Source: Nocardioides bizhenqiangii (GTDB lineage: Bacteria > Actinomycetota > Actinomycetes > Propionibacteriales > Nocardioidaceae). From it: 64,000 nucleotides of DNA. Location: the NCBI RefSeq assembly GCF_034661235.1, contig NZ_CP141059.1:2975501-3039500 (forward strand). The letters run 5' to 3'. The position numbers and the translations under genes are program-made. The notes beneath the pieces are model-generated. The model was not told the origin of the DNA, did not search any database, and saw only the letters and a program-made list of their open reading frames with translations. Below, piece after piece: positions 40,293-48,981 of the stretch (the first letter of the stretch is position 1; the number at the start of each line of letters is the position of its first letter).

Positions 40293-41948
40293 TCACATGC
40301 GCTCGGGCGCCGAGACGCCGAGCAGGCCGAGACCGTTGGCCAGCACGACCCGGGTCGCCTCGACCAGCATCAACCGCGCCCGGTGGAGGTCGCTCACGTC
40401 CTCGTCGCCACGCGGCAGCACCCGGCAGTTGTCGTAGAAGCGGTGGTAGACCCCGGCCAGCTCCTCGAGGTAGCGCGCCACCCGGTGCGGCTCCCGCAGC
40501 TCGGCCGCCGCCTTGACCACACGGGGGAACTCGCCGAGTGCCCGGAGCAGCTCGCCCTCCTTCTCGTGGGTGAGCAGCTCGGGGTGCGACTCGGCCGCGA
40601 CACCGAGGTCGGTCGCGTTGCGGAGCAGGCTCGCGATCCGGGCGTGCGCATACTGCACCGTGTAGACCGGGTTGTCGTTGGTCGCACGCGCCCACAGGTC
40701 GAGGTCGATGTCGATCGGGCTGTCGCTGTGGTAGCGGGCCAGTGCGTAGCGGGCCGCATCGACCCCGATCGCGTCGACCAGGTCGTCGATCGTGACGACG
40801 GTGCCGGCCCGTTTGGACATCCGCAGCGGCTCGCCGCCCTTGAGCAGGTTGACCAGCTGTCCGATCAGGATCTCGAGGTTCACGTGCGGCTCGTCGCCGA
40901 AGGCGGCGCACATCGCCATCATCCGACCGACGTAGCCGTGGTGGTCGGCGCCGAGCATGATGAAGCAGCGGTCGAAGCCGCGCTCCCGCTTGTCGAGGTA
41001 GTAGGCGAGGTCGCCGGAGAGGTAGGCGCCGTTGCCGTCGGACTTGATGACCACCCGGTCCTTGTCGTCGCCGTACTTCTCTGTGGCGAGCCAGAGGGCG
41101 CCGTCCTTCTCGTAGATGTTGCCGAACTCGCGGAGCCGTTCGACCGCACGCTCGACCGCGCCGCTCTTGTGGAGCTCGTCCTCGTGGAAGTAGACGTCGA
41201 AGTCGACGCCGAAGTCGTGCAGCGACTTCTTGATCTCGTCGAACATCATGTCGACGCCGAGGGCGCGGAACACCTCCTGCGCCTCGTCGGGGGGCAGGGC
41301 GAGGACGTCCGGGCGTTGCTGGACGACGGCGGCGGCGATCTCGTGGATGTACTCGCCGCCGTAGCCGTCGTCAGGAGCCGGCCCGCCCGTCGCGCTCGCG
41401 AGCAGCGACCGCGCGAACCGGTCGATCTGAGCGCCGTGGTCGTTGAAGTAGTACTCCCGGGTGACCTGGGCTCCGGTCATCTCGAAGATCCGGCCGAGCG
41501 CGTCGCCGACGGCCGCCCAGCGGACGCCGCCGAGGTGGAGCGGGCCAGTCGGGTTGGCGGAAACGAACTCCAGGTTGATCTTCTCGCCCGCGAACGCGTC
41601 GGACGAGCCGTACGCCGGGCCGGCCTCGACGATGTCGGCAGCCAGCTGGCCCTGCGCGCCCGCCTCGACGGTGATGTTGAGGAAGCCCGGCCCGGCGACC
41701 TCGACCGCGGCGATGCCGTCGGCCTGCTGCAGCTGCGCGGCGAGCAGATCACCGAACGCCCGCGGGTTCATGCCGGCCTTCTTGCCCAGCTGCAGCGCAA
41801 CGTTGGTCGCGTAGTCGCCGTGCCCCTTCTGGCGCGGCCGCTCGACCGTCACCTCGGCGGGGACGCCGTCGGGCAGGGTGAGCGCACCCTCGTCGACGAG
41901 CGCCGACAGACCGTCGACGATGGTGCGGGAGAGCTGCTCAGGGGTCAC
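40293..41948 (-). CDS. argS: Arginyl-tRNA synthetase
   Basis: 551 residues, class I. The N-terminal Add-1 domain (about 1-110) is followed by [17 protein letters not shown], with the HIGH motif as HLGG, and the MSK-type loop [17 protein letters not shown]. The DALR anticodon-binding domain ends the protein. Its promoter region (41949-42043) faces a tRNA-Arg gene transcribed the other way. Confidence 0.96.
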   Translation of the reverse strand: MTPEQLSRTIVDGLSALVDEGALTLPDGVPAEVTVERPRQKGHGDYATNVALQLGKKAGMNPRAFGDLLAAQLQQADGIAAVEVAGPGFLNITVEAGAQGQLAADIVEAGPAYGSSDAFAGEKINLEFVSANPTGPLHLGGVRWAAVGDALGRIFEMTGAQVTREYYFNDHGAQIDRFARSLLASATGGPAPDDGYGGEYIHEIAAAVVQQRPDVLALPPDEAQEVFRALGVDMMFDEIKKSLHDFGVDFDVYFHEDELHKSGAVERAVERLREFGNIYEKDGALWLATEKYGDDKDRVVIKSDGNGAYLSGDLAYYLDKRERGFDRCFIMLGADHHGYVGRMMAMCAAFGDEPHVNLEILIGQLVNLLKGGEPLRMSKRAGTVVTIDDLVDAIGVDAARYALARYHSDSPIDIDLDLWARATNDNPVYTVQYAHARIASLLRNATDLGVAAESHPELLTHEKEGELLRALGEFPRVVKAAAELREPHRVARYLEELAGVYHRFYDNCRVLPRGDEDVSDLHRARLMLVEATRVVLANGLGLLGVSAPERM

Positions 41949-42043
41949 CGGCCAAGGGTATCGGCGGCCTCCGGTTTCTCTTGCACGGATATCGACGGGT
42001 AAGGTTCCTCACCGCGCCAGCTCTGCCCATCGGGCAGGCGCAG

Positions 42044-42116
42044 GCCTCCGTAGCTCAGGGGATAGAGCACTGGTTTCCGGTACCAGGTGCCGCAGGTTCG
42101 AATCCTGCCGGAGGCG
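42044..42116 (+). tRNA. tRNA-Arg (anticodon CCG)
   Basis: Complete cloverleaf: acceptor GCCTCCG/CGGAGGC, D-arm GCTC/GAGC, anticodon stem CTGGT/ACCAG with loop TTCCGGT (anticodon CCG), variable GTGCC, T-arm GCAGG-TTCGAAT-CCTGC. No CCA is encoded. It sits divergently beside argS, the enzyme that charges it. Confidence 0.97.
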
Positions 42117-42140
42117 CCCTGTGATGGATTTCGTCGAGCG

Positions 42141-43091
42141 TCAGCAGCGCTTGATGGTGGCGTCGTTGCGCGCGTCGTCGCCGTAGCGCTTCGCGGTGCT
42201 GGTGTTGGGGAGGACCACGCTGGCGGCGCCGACGTTGCCGATGCCCCCGGGCACCACGCAGTTGGTGATCTTCCTCGGGTCGACCTGGGCGACCGCCTGG
42301 GCGATCGCGAACAGCTCGGCCGGGTCCAGGTCGGTGTGCACGTTGTCGATCACCGAGAGCACGCCGTTCTCGATCCAGCCCGGCTTGTCGGCGTTCTCGG
42401 CCACCTTGGCCTGGAAGCCCTTGAGCACCCGCTGCTGGTTGGCCGAACGGTCGAAGTCGCCGCCGGCGAGGTTCTTCCGGATCCGGGCGAACGACACGAC
42501 GTTGTAGCCGCTGAGGACGACCTTCCCCGCCTTGAACCCCTTCGGCTTGAGGTAGGGGTCGGAGAACGAGACGGGGTTGTCGACGGTGATCGGACCGATG
42601 TCCTTGGCGACCTGCTCGACACCCCAGAACGACGCCACGAAGACATAGTCCGGCTCGATGCCGATCAGCCCGGCGACGGTCTCGCCGAGCAGCTGCGGGC
42701 CGCCGAAGTAGAGGGCGGCGTTGACCCGGTTGGAGCCGTACCCGGGGATCGAGACCCAGCTGTCCCGCGGGATCCCGATCGTGGTCGCCGCCCCGGTGCG
42801 GGTGTCCAAGCCGACCAGCTGCAGCGTGTCGCCGCGGCTGCGCAGCGGGTCCTGACCCCGCCGGGCGTCCGAGCCCACGGCCAGGATCCAGATCACGTCG
42901 GGATCGGTGTCGACCCCCTCGGCGTGCTCGAACTTCACCAGGGAGAAGTACGTCGGCGCCACCCCGCTGTTGGGCACGACGAAGGCCACCACGGCGAGGA
43001 CGGCGGCCAGGATGCCGGTGCGGAGCAGCCGGCCCCAGCGCCCGGGCTGCCGGGTCTGCCTGGTCTGCCGGTTCTGTGCGGTCCTCGACAT
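42141..43091 (-). CDS. LytR-CpsA-Psr (LCP) family glycopolymer transferase
   Basis: 316 residues from ATG 43091. A basic cytosolic start (RQTRQTRQPGRWGRLLR) and one membrane helix (TGILAAVLAVVAFVVP) anchor it, with the LCP domain outside (about 65-260). The conserved Arg/Asp set is visible: GSDARRGQDPLRSRGDTLQL, GIPRDSWVSIPGYGSNRVNAA and RSANQQRVLKGF. LCP enzymes move lipid-linked glycopolymers to peptidoglycan. The start overlaps the stop of the upstream lipoprotein gene (TGATG). Confidence 0.9.
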   Translation of the reverse strand: MSRTAQNRQTRQTRQPGRWGRLLRTGILAAVLAVVAFVVPNSGVAPTYFSLVKFEHAEGVDTDPDVIWILAVGSDARRGQDPLRSRGDTLQLVGLDTRTGAATTIGIPRDSWVSIPGYGSNRVNAALYFGGPQLLGETVAGLIGIEPDYVFVASFWGVEQVAKDIGPITVDNPVSFSDPYLKPKGFKAGKVVLSGYNVVSFARIRKNLAGGDFDRSANQQRVLKGFQAKVAENADKPGWIENGVLSVIDNVHTDLDPAELFAIAQAVAQVDPRKITNCVVPGGIGNVGAASVVLPNTSTAKRYGDDARNDATIKRC

Positions 43092-43702
43092 CAGCCCTTC
43101 ACCGCCGAGCGCTCGATGTCGAACCCGAACACCTGCCACCCACGCTTCGCCGGGGTCAGCACCACCCGGCCGCGGATCTGGTCGGTGCGCTCGACCTCGC
43201 CGGCCAGCTCGATCACGAGGTTGACGTGAGCCGTCGCTCCCGCGGGCTTGCCCTTCGGGGCGAGGACGTCGACGCGGACGACGCGCCGGGTGACGGTGAC
43301 GCCCTCGACCTTGGCGCCGACCGCCTGGTTGCTCATCAGGCCGCGCTGGCGCCCGGCGAGGGTGGCGGCATCCTTCGTGAAGCCGGGGAACGCGTCACCG
43401 AACTTCGAGCGCGGGTAGTCCCCGGCGACGTACGCCGCGTCCAGCCAGCGATCGACGACCTCGGCCACGTCCGCGGCGACGTCACGCGCCGGAACCTTGC
43501 CGAGGCTGCCGACGACCTCGCCGACCTCGACCCGGGTGTCGATCCCCGGCTCGGCGGGCGCGCCGCTCGCCGACTGCTCGCCGTCGCCGCCGGGGTCATC
43601 GTCGTCGTCGCCGCTGCACCCGGCCACGCCGAGCACCAGTCCCAACACCGTCGGCGCCACCAGGATGGCGGCTCGGGTCGGTGTTCCTGGCAATCTGCGC
43701 AC
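43091..43702 (-). CDS. Putative lipoprotein upstream of LCP gene
   Basis: 203 residues from GTG 43702, preceded by AGAGGAG. The lipobox is LGLVLGVAGC, followed by an Asp/Gly-rich linker (SGDDDDDPGGDGEQSASG). The mature domain (about 60-203) has a NTF2/Tim44-like feel (VDRWLDAAYVAGDYPRSKFGDAFPGFT...VRVDVLAPKGKPAGATAHVNLVIE), but I do not recognise the family with certainty. Coupled translation with the LCP gene suggests a cell-surface role. Confidence 0.7.
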   Translation of the reverse strand: MRRLPGTPTRAAILVAPTVLGLVLGVAGCSGDDDDDPGGDGEQSASGAPAEPGIDTRVEVGEVVGSLGKVPARDVAADVAEVVDRWLDAAYVAGDYPRSKFGDAFPGFTKDAATLAGRQRGLMSNQAVGAKVEGVTVTRRVVRVDVLAPKGKPAGATAHVNLVIELAGEVERTDQIRGRVVLTPAKRGWQVFGFDIERSAVKG

Positions 43703-43829
43703 GACTCGCGACTCCTCTGCTGGGACAGGCGGCCACAAAACTTCCTCGTGGGACTAGCCTTGACACCGGTCTTCGTCCAGGTCGGACAGACCCTACGCCA
43801 GCAGCTCACCGGAAGAGGCGAAGCACGTC

Positions 43830-46800
43830 GTGTCGCAATCGACAGGCCCATCGACAAGCAGCGAGTCCAGCTCGCAGGACTTTGGAGCCAACGAGTGGCT
43901 CGTCGAGGAGATGAAGGAACGGTTCGACGCCGATCCGGCATCCGTGGATCCCGCCTGGGCCAAGTACTTCGGGGGCGCCGAGTCCAAGTCCGGGGGCAAC
44001 GGTCAGCCGTCCGCGTCGGCGCCCGCCGCCAAGTCGGCGGACACCCCGAAGAAGGAGCCGGCGAAGGAGGCGCCTTCCAACGAGAAGCCGGCTCCGAAGG
44101 AGGCGCCCGCGTCCGAGGGCACCCGCCAGGCGGCGAAGGCGAAGGCGAAGCCCGCGCCGCAGGTGAGCCCCGCCTCGCAGACCACCCCGACCCCGTCGAC
44201 CGACGCCAAGCCGACTCCCAAGGACGCGCCGCGTCCGACGCCCGCCGCAGCCAAGGACGAGCCGACCCACACCGTGCTGCGCGGCATCGCCGCCGCGACC
44301 GCGAAGAACATGGACGTCTCGCTCACCGTGCCGACCGCCACCTCGGTGCGCCAGGTCCCGGTGAAGCTGCTGTGGGACAACCGGATCGTCATCAACAGCC
44401 ACCTCGCCCGCGCCCGCGGCGGCAAGGTCTCCTTCACCCACATCATCGGCTACGCGCTCGTGCAGGCGCTGAAGTCGATGCCGGAGATGAACAACTCCTA
44501 CTCCGAGACCGACGGCAAGCCGACGATGGTGAGCCCGGCGCACATCAACCTCGGGCTCGCGATCGACCAGCAGAAGCCGGACGGCACCCGCCAGCTCGTG
44601 GCGCCGTCGATCAAGGCCTGCGAGACCATGGACTTCGCGGCGTTCTGGACCGCCTACGAGACGATGATCCGCAAGGCTCGTGACAACAAGCTCACGATGG
44701 AGGACTACACCGGCACGACGGTCAGCCTGACCAACGTCGGCGGCCTCGGCACCGTCCACTCGGTCCCGCGCCTGATGGCCGGCCAGGCGGCGATCATCGG
44801 CGTCGGCGCGATGGAGTACCCCGCCGAGTGGCAGGGCGCCTCCGAGGAGGCGATCGCGCGCAACGGCATCAGCAAGGTGATGGCGATCACCTCGACCTAC
44901 GACCACCGCGTCATCCAGGGGGCGCAGTCCGGCGAGTTCCTCAAGCGGGTCCACCAGCTGCTGCTCGGCGAGGACGGCTTCTACGACGGCATCTTCCGCT
45001 CCCTGCGGATTCCTTACGAGCCGATCCGCTGGAACTCCGACATCGCGACGTCGCACGACGACGAGATCGACAAGCAGGCCCGGATCCTGGAGCTGATCCA
45101 CGCCTACCGCGTGCGCGGCCACCTGATGGCCGACACCGACCCGCTCGAGTACAAGCAGCGCAGCCACCCCGACCTGCGGATCGAGTCCCACGGCCTGACC
45201 CTGTGGGACCTCGACCGCGAGTTCCCCACCGGTGAGTTCGGCGGCTCGGGCCGGCGCTTCATGAAGCTGCGCCACATCCTCGGCATCCTGCGCGACTCCT
45301 ACTGCCGCACCACCGGCATCGAGTACATGCACATCATGGACCCCGAGCAGCGGCGCTGGATCCAGGAGCGGGTCGAGCGTCCGCACACCAAGGAGCCGCG
45401 CGAGGAGCAGCTGCGGATCCTGCAGAAGCTCAACCAGGCCGAGGCGTTCGAGACGTTCCTGCAGACCAAGTTCGTCGGCCAGAAGCGGTTCTCGCTCGAG
45501 GGCGGCGAGACCACGGTCCCGGTCGTCGACGAGATCTGCGAGGCGGCCGCCCAGGCCGGCCTCGACGAGGTCACGATCGGCATGGCCCACCGCGGCCGGC
45601 TCAACATGCTGGCCAACATCGTCGGCAAGTCCTACAACCAGATCTTCCGCGAGTTCGAGGGCAACATCGACCCGCGCACGGTGCAGGGCTCCGGCGACGT
45701 GAAGTACCACCTCGGCGCCGAGGGCGAGTTCTCCGCCGGCACCGGCGAGAAGATCAAGGTGTCGGTCGCCGCGAACCCGAGCCACCTCGAGACGGTCGAC
45801 CCGGTGCTCGAGGGCATCGCTCGCGCCAAGCAAGACGTCCTCGACCAGGGCGAGGCCTTCCCCGTGCTGCCGCTGCTGCTGCACGGCGACGCCGCGTTCG
45901 CCGGCCAGGGAGTCGTCGCGGAGACCCTCAACCTGTCCCAGCTCCGCGGCTACCGCACCGGCGGCACCGTGCACCTGGTCATCAACAACCAGGTGGGCTT
46001 CACGACGTCGCCGGGCTCGTCGCGGTCCTCCCTCTACTGCACCGACGTCGCGCGGATGGTGCAGGCGCCGATCTTCCACGTCAACGGCGACGACCCGGAG
46101 GCGTGCATCCGGGTGGCCCGGCTGGCGTTCGAGTACCGGCAGGCGTTCCACAGCGACGTCGTCATCGACCTGGTCTGCTACCGCCGCCGCGGTCACAACG
46201 AGGGCGACGACCCGTCGTACACGCAGCCGCTGATGTACGACCTGATCGAGCAGAAGCGCTCTGTGCGCAAGCTCTACACCGAGTCCCTCATCGGTCGTGG
46301 CGACATCACGATCGAGGAGGCCGAGCAGGTCATCCGCGACTACCAGGCCCAGCTGGAGCGCGTCTTCACCGAGGTCCGCGAGGCCGACGCCACCCCGACG
46401 TCGTGGACGACGGTGCCGGACTACCCGGACAAGCCGGCGGGCGAGACCCAGACCGCGGTGCCGTTCGAGACGCTCAAGGCGATCGCCGACGCCTACGTGT
46501 CCCCGCCGGACGGCTTCACCGTGCACCCGAAGGTGATGCCGCAGCTCCAGCGCCGGGCGGCCGCGATCACCGACGGCCCGATCGACTGGGGCACCGGCGA
46601 GATGCTCGCGTTCGGCGCGCTGCTGATGGACGGTCGCCCGGTGCGGCTGGCCGGGCAGGACTCGCGCCGCGGCACCTTCGTCCAGCGGTTCGCGACCATC
46701 ATCGACCGGATCAACGCCGACGAGTGGACACCGCTGTCGAACCTCACCGAGGACCAGGCGAAGTTCCACGCCTACGACTCGCTGCTGTCGGAGTACGCCG

Positions 46801-47594
46801 CTCTCGGGTTCGAGTACGGCTACTCGGTCGCCCGGCCCGAGGCGCTGGTGCTCTGGGAGGCCCAGTTCGGCGACTTCGTCAACGGCGCCCAGACGATCAT
46901 CGACGAGTACATCTCCGCCGGCAAGACGAAGTGGGGCCAGGACTCCGGCGTGGTCCTGCTGCTGCCGCACGGGTACGAGGGCCAGGGTGCCGACCACTCC
47001 TCGGCGCGCATCGAGCGGTTCCTCACCCTGTGTGCCGACGAGGCGATGGTGGTGGCCCAGCCGTCGACGCCGGCGTCGCACTTCCACCTGCTGCGGATGC
47101 ACTCGCTCGGCGATGAGCACAAGCCGCTCATCATCTTCACGCCGAAGTCGATGCTCAAGCGCAAGGAGGCCGCGTCGCAGCCCGCCGACTTCACCTCCGG
47201 CTCGTTCCGGCCGGTGATCGGCGACGACAAGGTGGAACCGGACAAGGTCAACACGGTCCTGCTGGTGTCGGGGCGGCTCACCTGGGACCTGGTCGTCGAG
47301 CGCACCAAGAGCAGCCGTGAGGACGTCGCGATCGTCCGCATCGAGCGGCTGTACCCGTGGCCGGTCGAGGAGCTCAACGCCGAGCTCGCCAAGTACCCGA
47401 ACGCCAAGGTCAAGTGGGTCCAGGACGAGCCCTTCAACCAGGGCCCGTGGCCGTCGTACCACCTCAACGTGGTGCCCCAGCTCGACCGGGAGGTCGAGCC
47501 GGTCACCCGGGAGGCCTCGTCCACGACGGCGGTCGGCACGGCGAAGCGCCACCTCGAGGAGGCCAAGGTCCTCATCGCCGAGGCGTTTGCCTGA
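43830..47594 (+). CDS. kgd: Multifunctional 2-oxoglutarate decarboxylase/dehydrogenase (Kgd/OdhA type)
   Basis: 1254 residues from GTG 43830. Actinobacteria fuse an E2-like succinyltransferase to the E1 thiamine enzyme. N-terminal segment 1-45 ([31 protein letters not shown]), Ala/Pro/Lys linker 50-145, E2 catalytic core about 145-375 with [12 protein letters not shown] near 355, then the E1 thiamine-PP part ([51 protein letters not shown]) to the C-terminus. No lipoyl domain is present; the lipoyl carrier comes from pyruvate dehydrogenase E2. In mycobacteria and corynebacteria its activity is controlled by the FHA protein GarA/OdhI. The first codons carry a repeat fragment also found at 10829. 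Confidence 0.96.
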   Translation: MSQSTGPSTSSESSSQDFGANEWLVEEMKERFDADPASVDPAWAKYFGGAESKSGGNGQPSASAPAAKSADTPKKEPAKEAPSNEKPAPKEAPASEGTRQAAKAKAKPAPQVSPASQTTPTPSTDAKPTPKDAPRPTPAAAKDEPTHTVLRGIAAATAKNMDVSLTVPTATSVRQVPVKLLWDNRIVINSHLARARGGKVSFTHIIGYALVQALKSMPEMNNSYSETDGKPTMVSPAHINLGLAIDQQKPDGTRQLVAPSIKACETMDFAAFWTAYETMIRKARDNKLTMEDYTGTTVSLTNVGGLGTVHSVPRLMAGQAAIIGVGAMEYPAEWQGASEEAIARNGISKVMAITSTYDHRVIQGAQSGEFLKRVHQLLLGEDGFYDGIFRSLRIPYEPIRWNSDIATSHDDEIDKQARILELIHAYRVRGHLMADTDPLEYKQRSHPDLRIESHGLTLWDLDREFPTGEFGGSGRRFMKLRHILGILRDSYCRTTGIEYMHIMDPEQRRWIQERVERPHTKEPREEQLRILQKLNQAEAFETFLQTKFVGQKRFSLEGGETTVPVVDEICEAAAQAGLDEVTIGMAHRGRLNMLANIVGKSYNQIFREFEGNIDPRTVQGSGDVKYHLGAEGEFSAGTGEKIKVSVAANPSHLETVDPVLEGIARAKQDVLDQGEAFPVLPLLLHGDAAFAGQGVVAETLNLSQLRGYRTGGTVHLVINNQVGFTTSPGSSRSSLYCTDVARMVQAPIFHVNGDDPEACIRVARLAFEYRQAFHSDVVIDLVCYRRRGHNEGDDPSYTQPLMYDLIEQKRSVRKLYTESLIGRGDITIEEAEQVIRDYQAQLERVFTEVREADATPTSWTTVPDYPDKPAGETQTAVPFETLKAIADAYVSPPDGFTVHPKVMPQLQRRAAAITDGPIDWGTGEMLAFGALLMDGRPVRLAGQDSRRGTFVQRFATIIDRINADEWTPLSNLTEDQAKFHAYDSLLSEYAALGFEYGYSVARPEALVLWEAQFGDFVNGAQTIIDEYISAGKTKWGQDSGVVLLLPHGYEGQGADHSSARIERFLTLCADEAMVVAQPSTPASHFHLLRMHSLGDEHKPLIIFTPKSMLKRKEAASQPADFTSGSFRPVIGDDKVEPDKVNTVLLVSGRLTWDLVVERTKSSREDVAIVRIERLYPWPVEELNAELAKYPNAKVKWVQDEPFNQGPWPSYHLNVVPQLDREVEPVTREASSTTAVGTAKRHLEEAKVLIAEAFA
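43839..43867. repeat. REP-like fragment inside the kgd start
   Basis: TCGACAGGC (43839-43847) and ACAAGCAGCGAGTC (43854-43867) occur in the same order, 15 nt apart, as at 10833-10862 (16 nt apart). The shared segment codes for part of the Ser/Thr-rich N-terminus of Kgd, in a different frame from the DUF952 copy. Confidence 0.55.
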
Positions 47595-47596
47595 GC

Positions 47597-47625
47597 GGCA
47601 CGGTCCGAGGGACGAGGACGGTGCC
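47597..47625 (+). terminator. Weak hairpin after kgd
   Basis: GGCACGGTCC pairs with GGACGGTGCC (one mismatch), 3-31 nt after the kgd stop. A GC-rich repeat region (GAGCGAGCGCGCGAGCG, then GGGTCGAGACC) follows to 47690. Confidence 0.45.
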
Positions 47626-47714
47626 GACCTCAGGCAGGTCGAGCGAGCGCGCGAGCGAGCTCGCGAGCTCGCGACTGCGGGTCGAGACCCAGTGAGTTAG
47701 GCAGGGCAGCAAGC

Positions 47715-47891
47715 ATGTACTTCACCGACCGCGGGATCGAGGAGCTCGAGCAGCGCCGGGGTGACGAGGAGGTCACCTTGGCGTGGATCGCCGAGCGCCT
47801 GCAGGAGTTCACCGACGTCCATCCCGAGTTCGAGACGGCCGTCGAGCGGTTCGCGACCTGGCTGGCCCGGCTGGACGACCCGGAGGACTAG
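47715..47891 (+). CDS. DUF6104 small protein
   Basis: 58 residues, ATG 47715: MYFTDRGIEELEQRRGDEEV, then WIAERLQEFTDVHPEFE and ATWLARLDDPED. The family is a small actinobacterial protein of unknown function with this highly conserved MYFTDRGIEELE start. It lies between kgd and a 201-residue unknown; 21 nt separate it from the next gene, so the pair may be co-transcribed. Confidence 0.8.
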   Translation: MYFTDRGIEELEQRRGDEEVTLAWIAERLQEFTDVHPEFETAVERFATWLARLDDPED

Positions 47892-47912
47892 CGGACGCTA
47901 GGTTTGGCCCCC

Positions 47913-48518
47913 GTGAGCGAGGAGCTGATCGACTACCGCACCTGGGGCGTCGAGTTCTTCCACCGGGCGGTGACCGCCGAGCGGGTGCTGCGGGGGGTGA
48001 ACGTGCTGTCGGGCCGGGCGATCGACGTGGGTCCGATGGGCGTCGGTCCGGGTCGCCTGGTCAAGGTGACGGCGAAGGGCCGGATCGGTACGGCGACCGG
48101 GCACCGGGTCGGCGACGAGCCCGTGTCCTTCCAGGTCAGCCTGCCGGTGCCGATCGAGTTCGTGATCGACCTCGGGGTGGACAAGCACCGGTTCAACGCC
48201 GACATCGAGGTGCCGCTCGCCATCGCGGCGCGGGCTCGCGACGACCTGGCGATCGTCCTCGAGATCACGCCGCCGACTGCTGCGCAGGTGCAGGTGCAGC
48301 TGCAGGCCCAGGGCATGCGCGCCCAGCTGGTCCAGCTCGCCGCCGGCGTCGAGGGCGAGCTCAAGCGGTTCATCGCCAAGTACGTCAGGAGGGAGCTGTC
48401 GAAGCCCTACGTGCAGGAGGCGACGACCATCGACGTCGGCGCCGCGATCGAGCGGGCCTCGCGCGGCCTCGGGCCGAAGGACCCCGTGGGTGACGGAGCG
48501 GCCGCCGCCGGCACCTAG
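47913..48518 (+). CDS. Conserved hypothetical protein
   Basis: 201 residues from GTG 47913. It begins VSEELIDYRTWGVEFFHRAVTAERVLRGV. A beta-rich middle has SFQVSLPVPIEFVIDLGVDKHRFNADIEVPLAIAARARDDL, then a Gln/Ala helix (AAQVQVQLQAQGMRAQLVQ) and RFIAKYVRRELSKPYVQ. No domain or motif with a known function is recognised. The C-terminal GDGAAAAGT ends inside the inverted repeat of the element at 48514, so the native end may have been altered. Confidence 0.7.
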   Translation: MSEELIDYRTWGVEFFHRAVTAERVLRGVNVLSGRAIDVGPMGVGPGRLVKVTAKGRIGTATGHRVGDEPVSFQVSLPVPIEFVIDLGVDKHRFNADIEVPLAIAARARDDLAIVLEITPPTAAQVQVQLQAQGMRAQLVQLAAGVEGELKRFIAKYVRRELSKPYVQEATTIDVGAAIERASRGLGPKDPVGDGAAAAGT

Positions 48519-48681
48519 GGCACGTCTCCTTATCCGGCGGCGTCGCGAGCGGCGTTGCCGGCCGATCTGGCAAGGCGGCGGAGCGAAGTCGTGCTTGCCC
48601 GCCCATCGAGCGACGCCAACGCAGCCAGATCGTGTCGGAAACGTCGCGTAGCAGGCGCGGGATAAGGAGACGTGCCCTAGG
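48514..48681. mobile_element. MITE-like element, copy A, with perfect terminal inverted repeats
   Basis: 168 bp. The ends are exact inverted repeats of 22 bp (48514-48535 and 48660-48681); the outer part reads CCTAGGGCACGTCTCC. Inside, GCGGCGTTGCCGGC...GATCTGGC pairs imperfectly with its complement near the right end, so the whole forms a long hairpin. The left repeat contains the TAG of the plus-strand gene and the right repeat contains the TAG of ptsH. A diverged copy lies at 61653-61816. No transposase is nearby. Confidence 0.85.
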
Positions 48682-48955
48682 CGGGGTCGGGGACGTCCTC
48701 GGCGTCGAGGTCCTGCTCGACGAGCGCGGCGATGGCGGCGACGTCTGCCTCGCTGTCACCCGAGACCTCGACGACGGCGCCGTTGCCGGCCCCGAGCGTC
48801 ATGATGAGCAGCGCCGAGCTCGCGTCGACCGGCTCGTCGCCCGGGTTGCCGATCAGCACCTCGGAGTCGAGCTCCGACGCGGCCTCGGAGATGATCGCGG
48901 CCGGGCGGGCGTGGAGGCCGATGGCGGAGCCGACGACGACGGACTTGGTGGGCAT
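48677..48955 (-). CDS. ptsH: PTS phosphocarrier protein HPr
   Basis: 92 residues from ATG 48955. The active-site His15 is in VGSAIGLHARPAAII and the regulatory Ser46 lies in DASSALLIM. It passes phosphate from EI (ptsI, 52167) to the fructose EIIA (fruA, immediately upstream). The C-terminal LVEQDLDAEDVPDPA is longer and more acidic than in most HPr proteins and ends inside the repeat element. Confidence 0.95.
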   Translation of the reverse strand: MPTKSVVVGSAIGLHARPAAIISEAASELDSEVLIGNPGDEPVDASSALLIMTLGAGNGAVVEVSGDSEADVAAIAALVEQDLDAEDVPDPA

Positions 48956-48981
48956 GGTGTTCCTCTCGTTGGGGACTGGCT

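Noticed and set aside
40092..42002. A 636-codon plus-strand frame across lysA and argS
   Set aside because: Antisense shadow; the tRNA synthetase and decarboxylase on the other strand are certain.
43806..47552. A 1248-codon open frame antisense to kgd
   Set aside because: It is a mirror of the high-GC codon bias of kgd; its translation is Val/Leu/Arg/Asp-rich with no domain, and kgd itself is certain.
48385..48759. A 124-codon minus-strand frame through element copy A
   Set aside because: It runs across ptsH in another frame and through the element; no ribosome site and no family.
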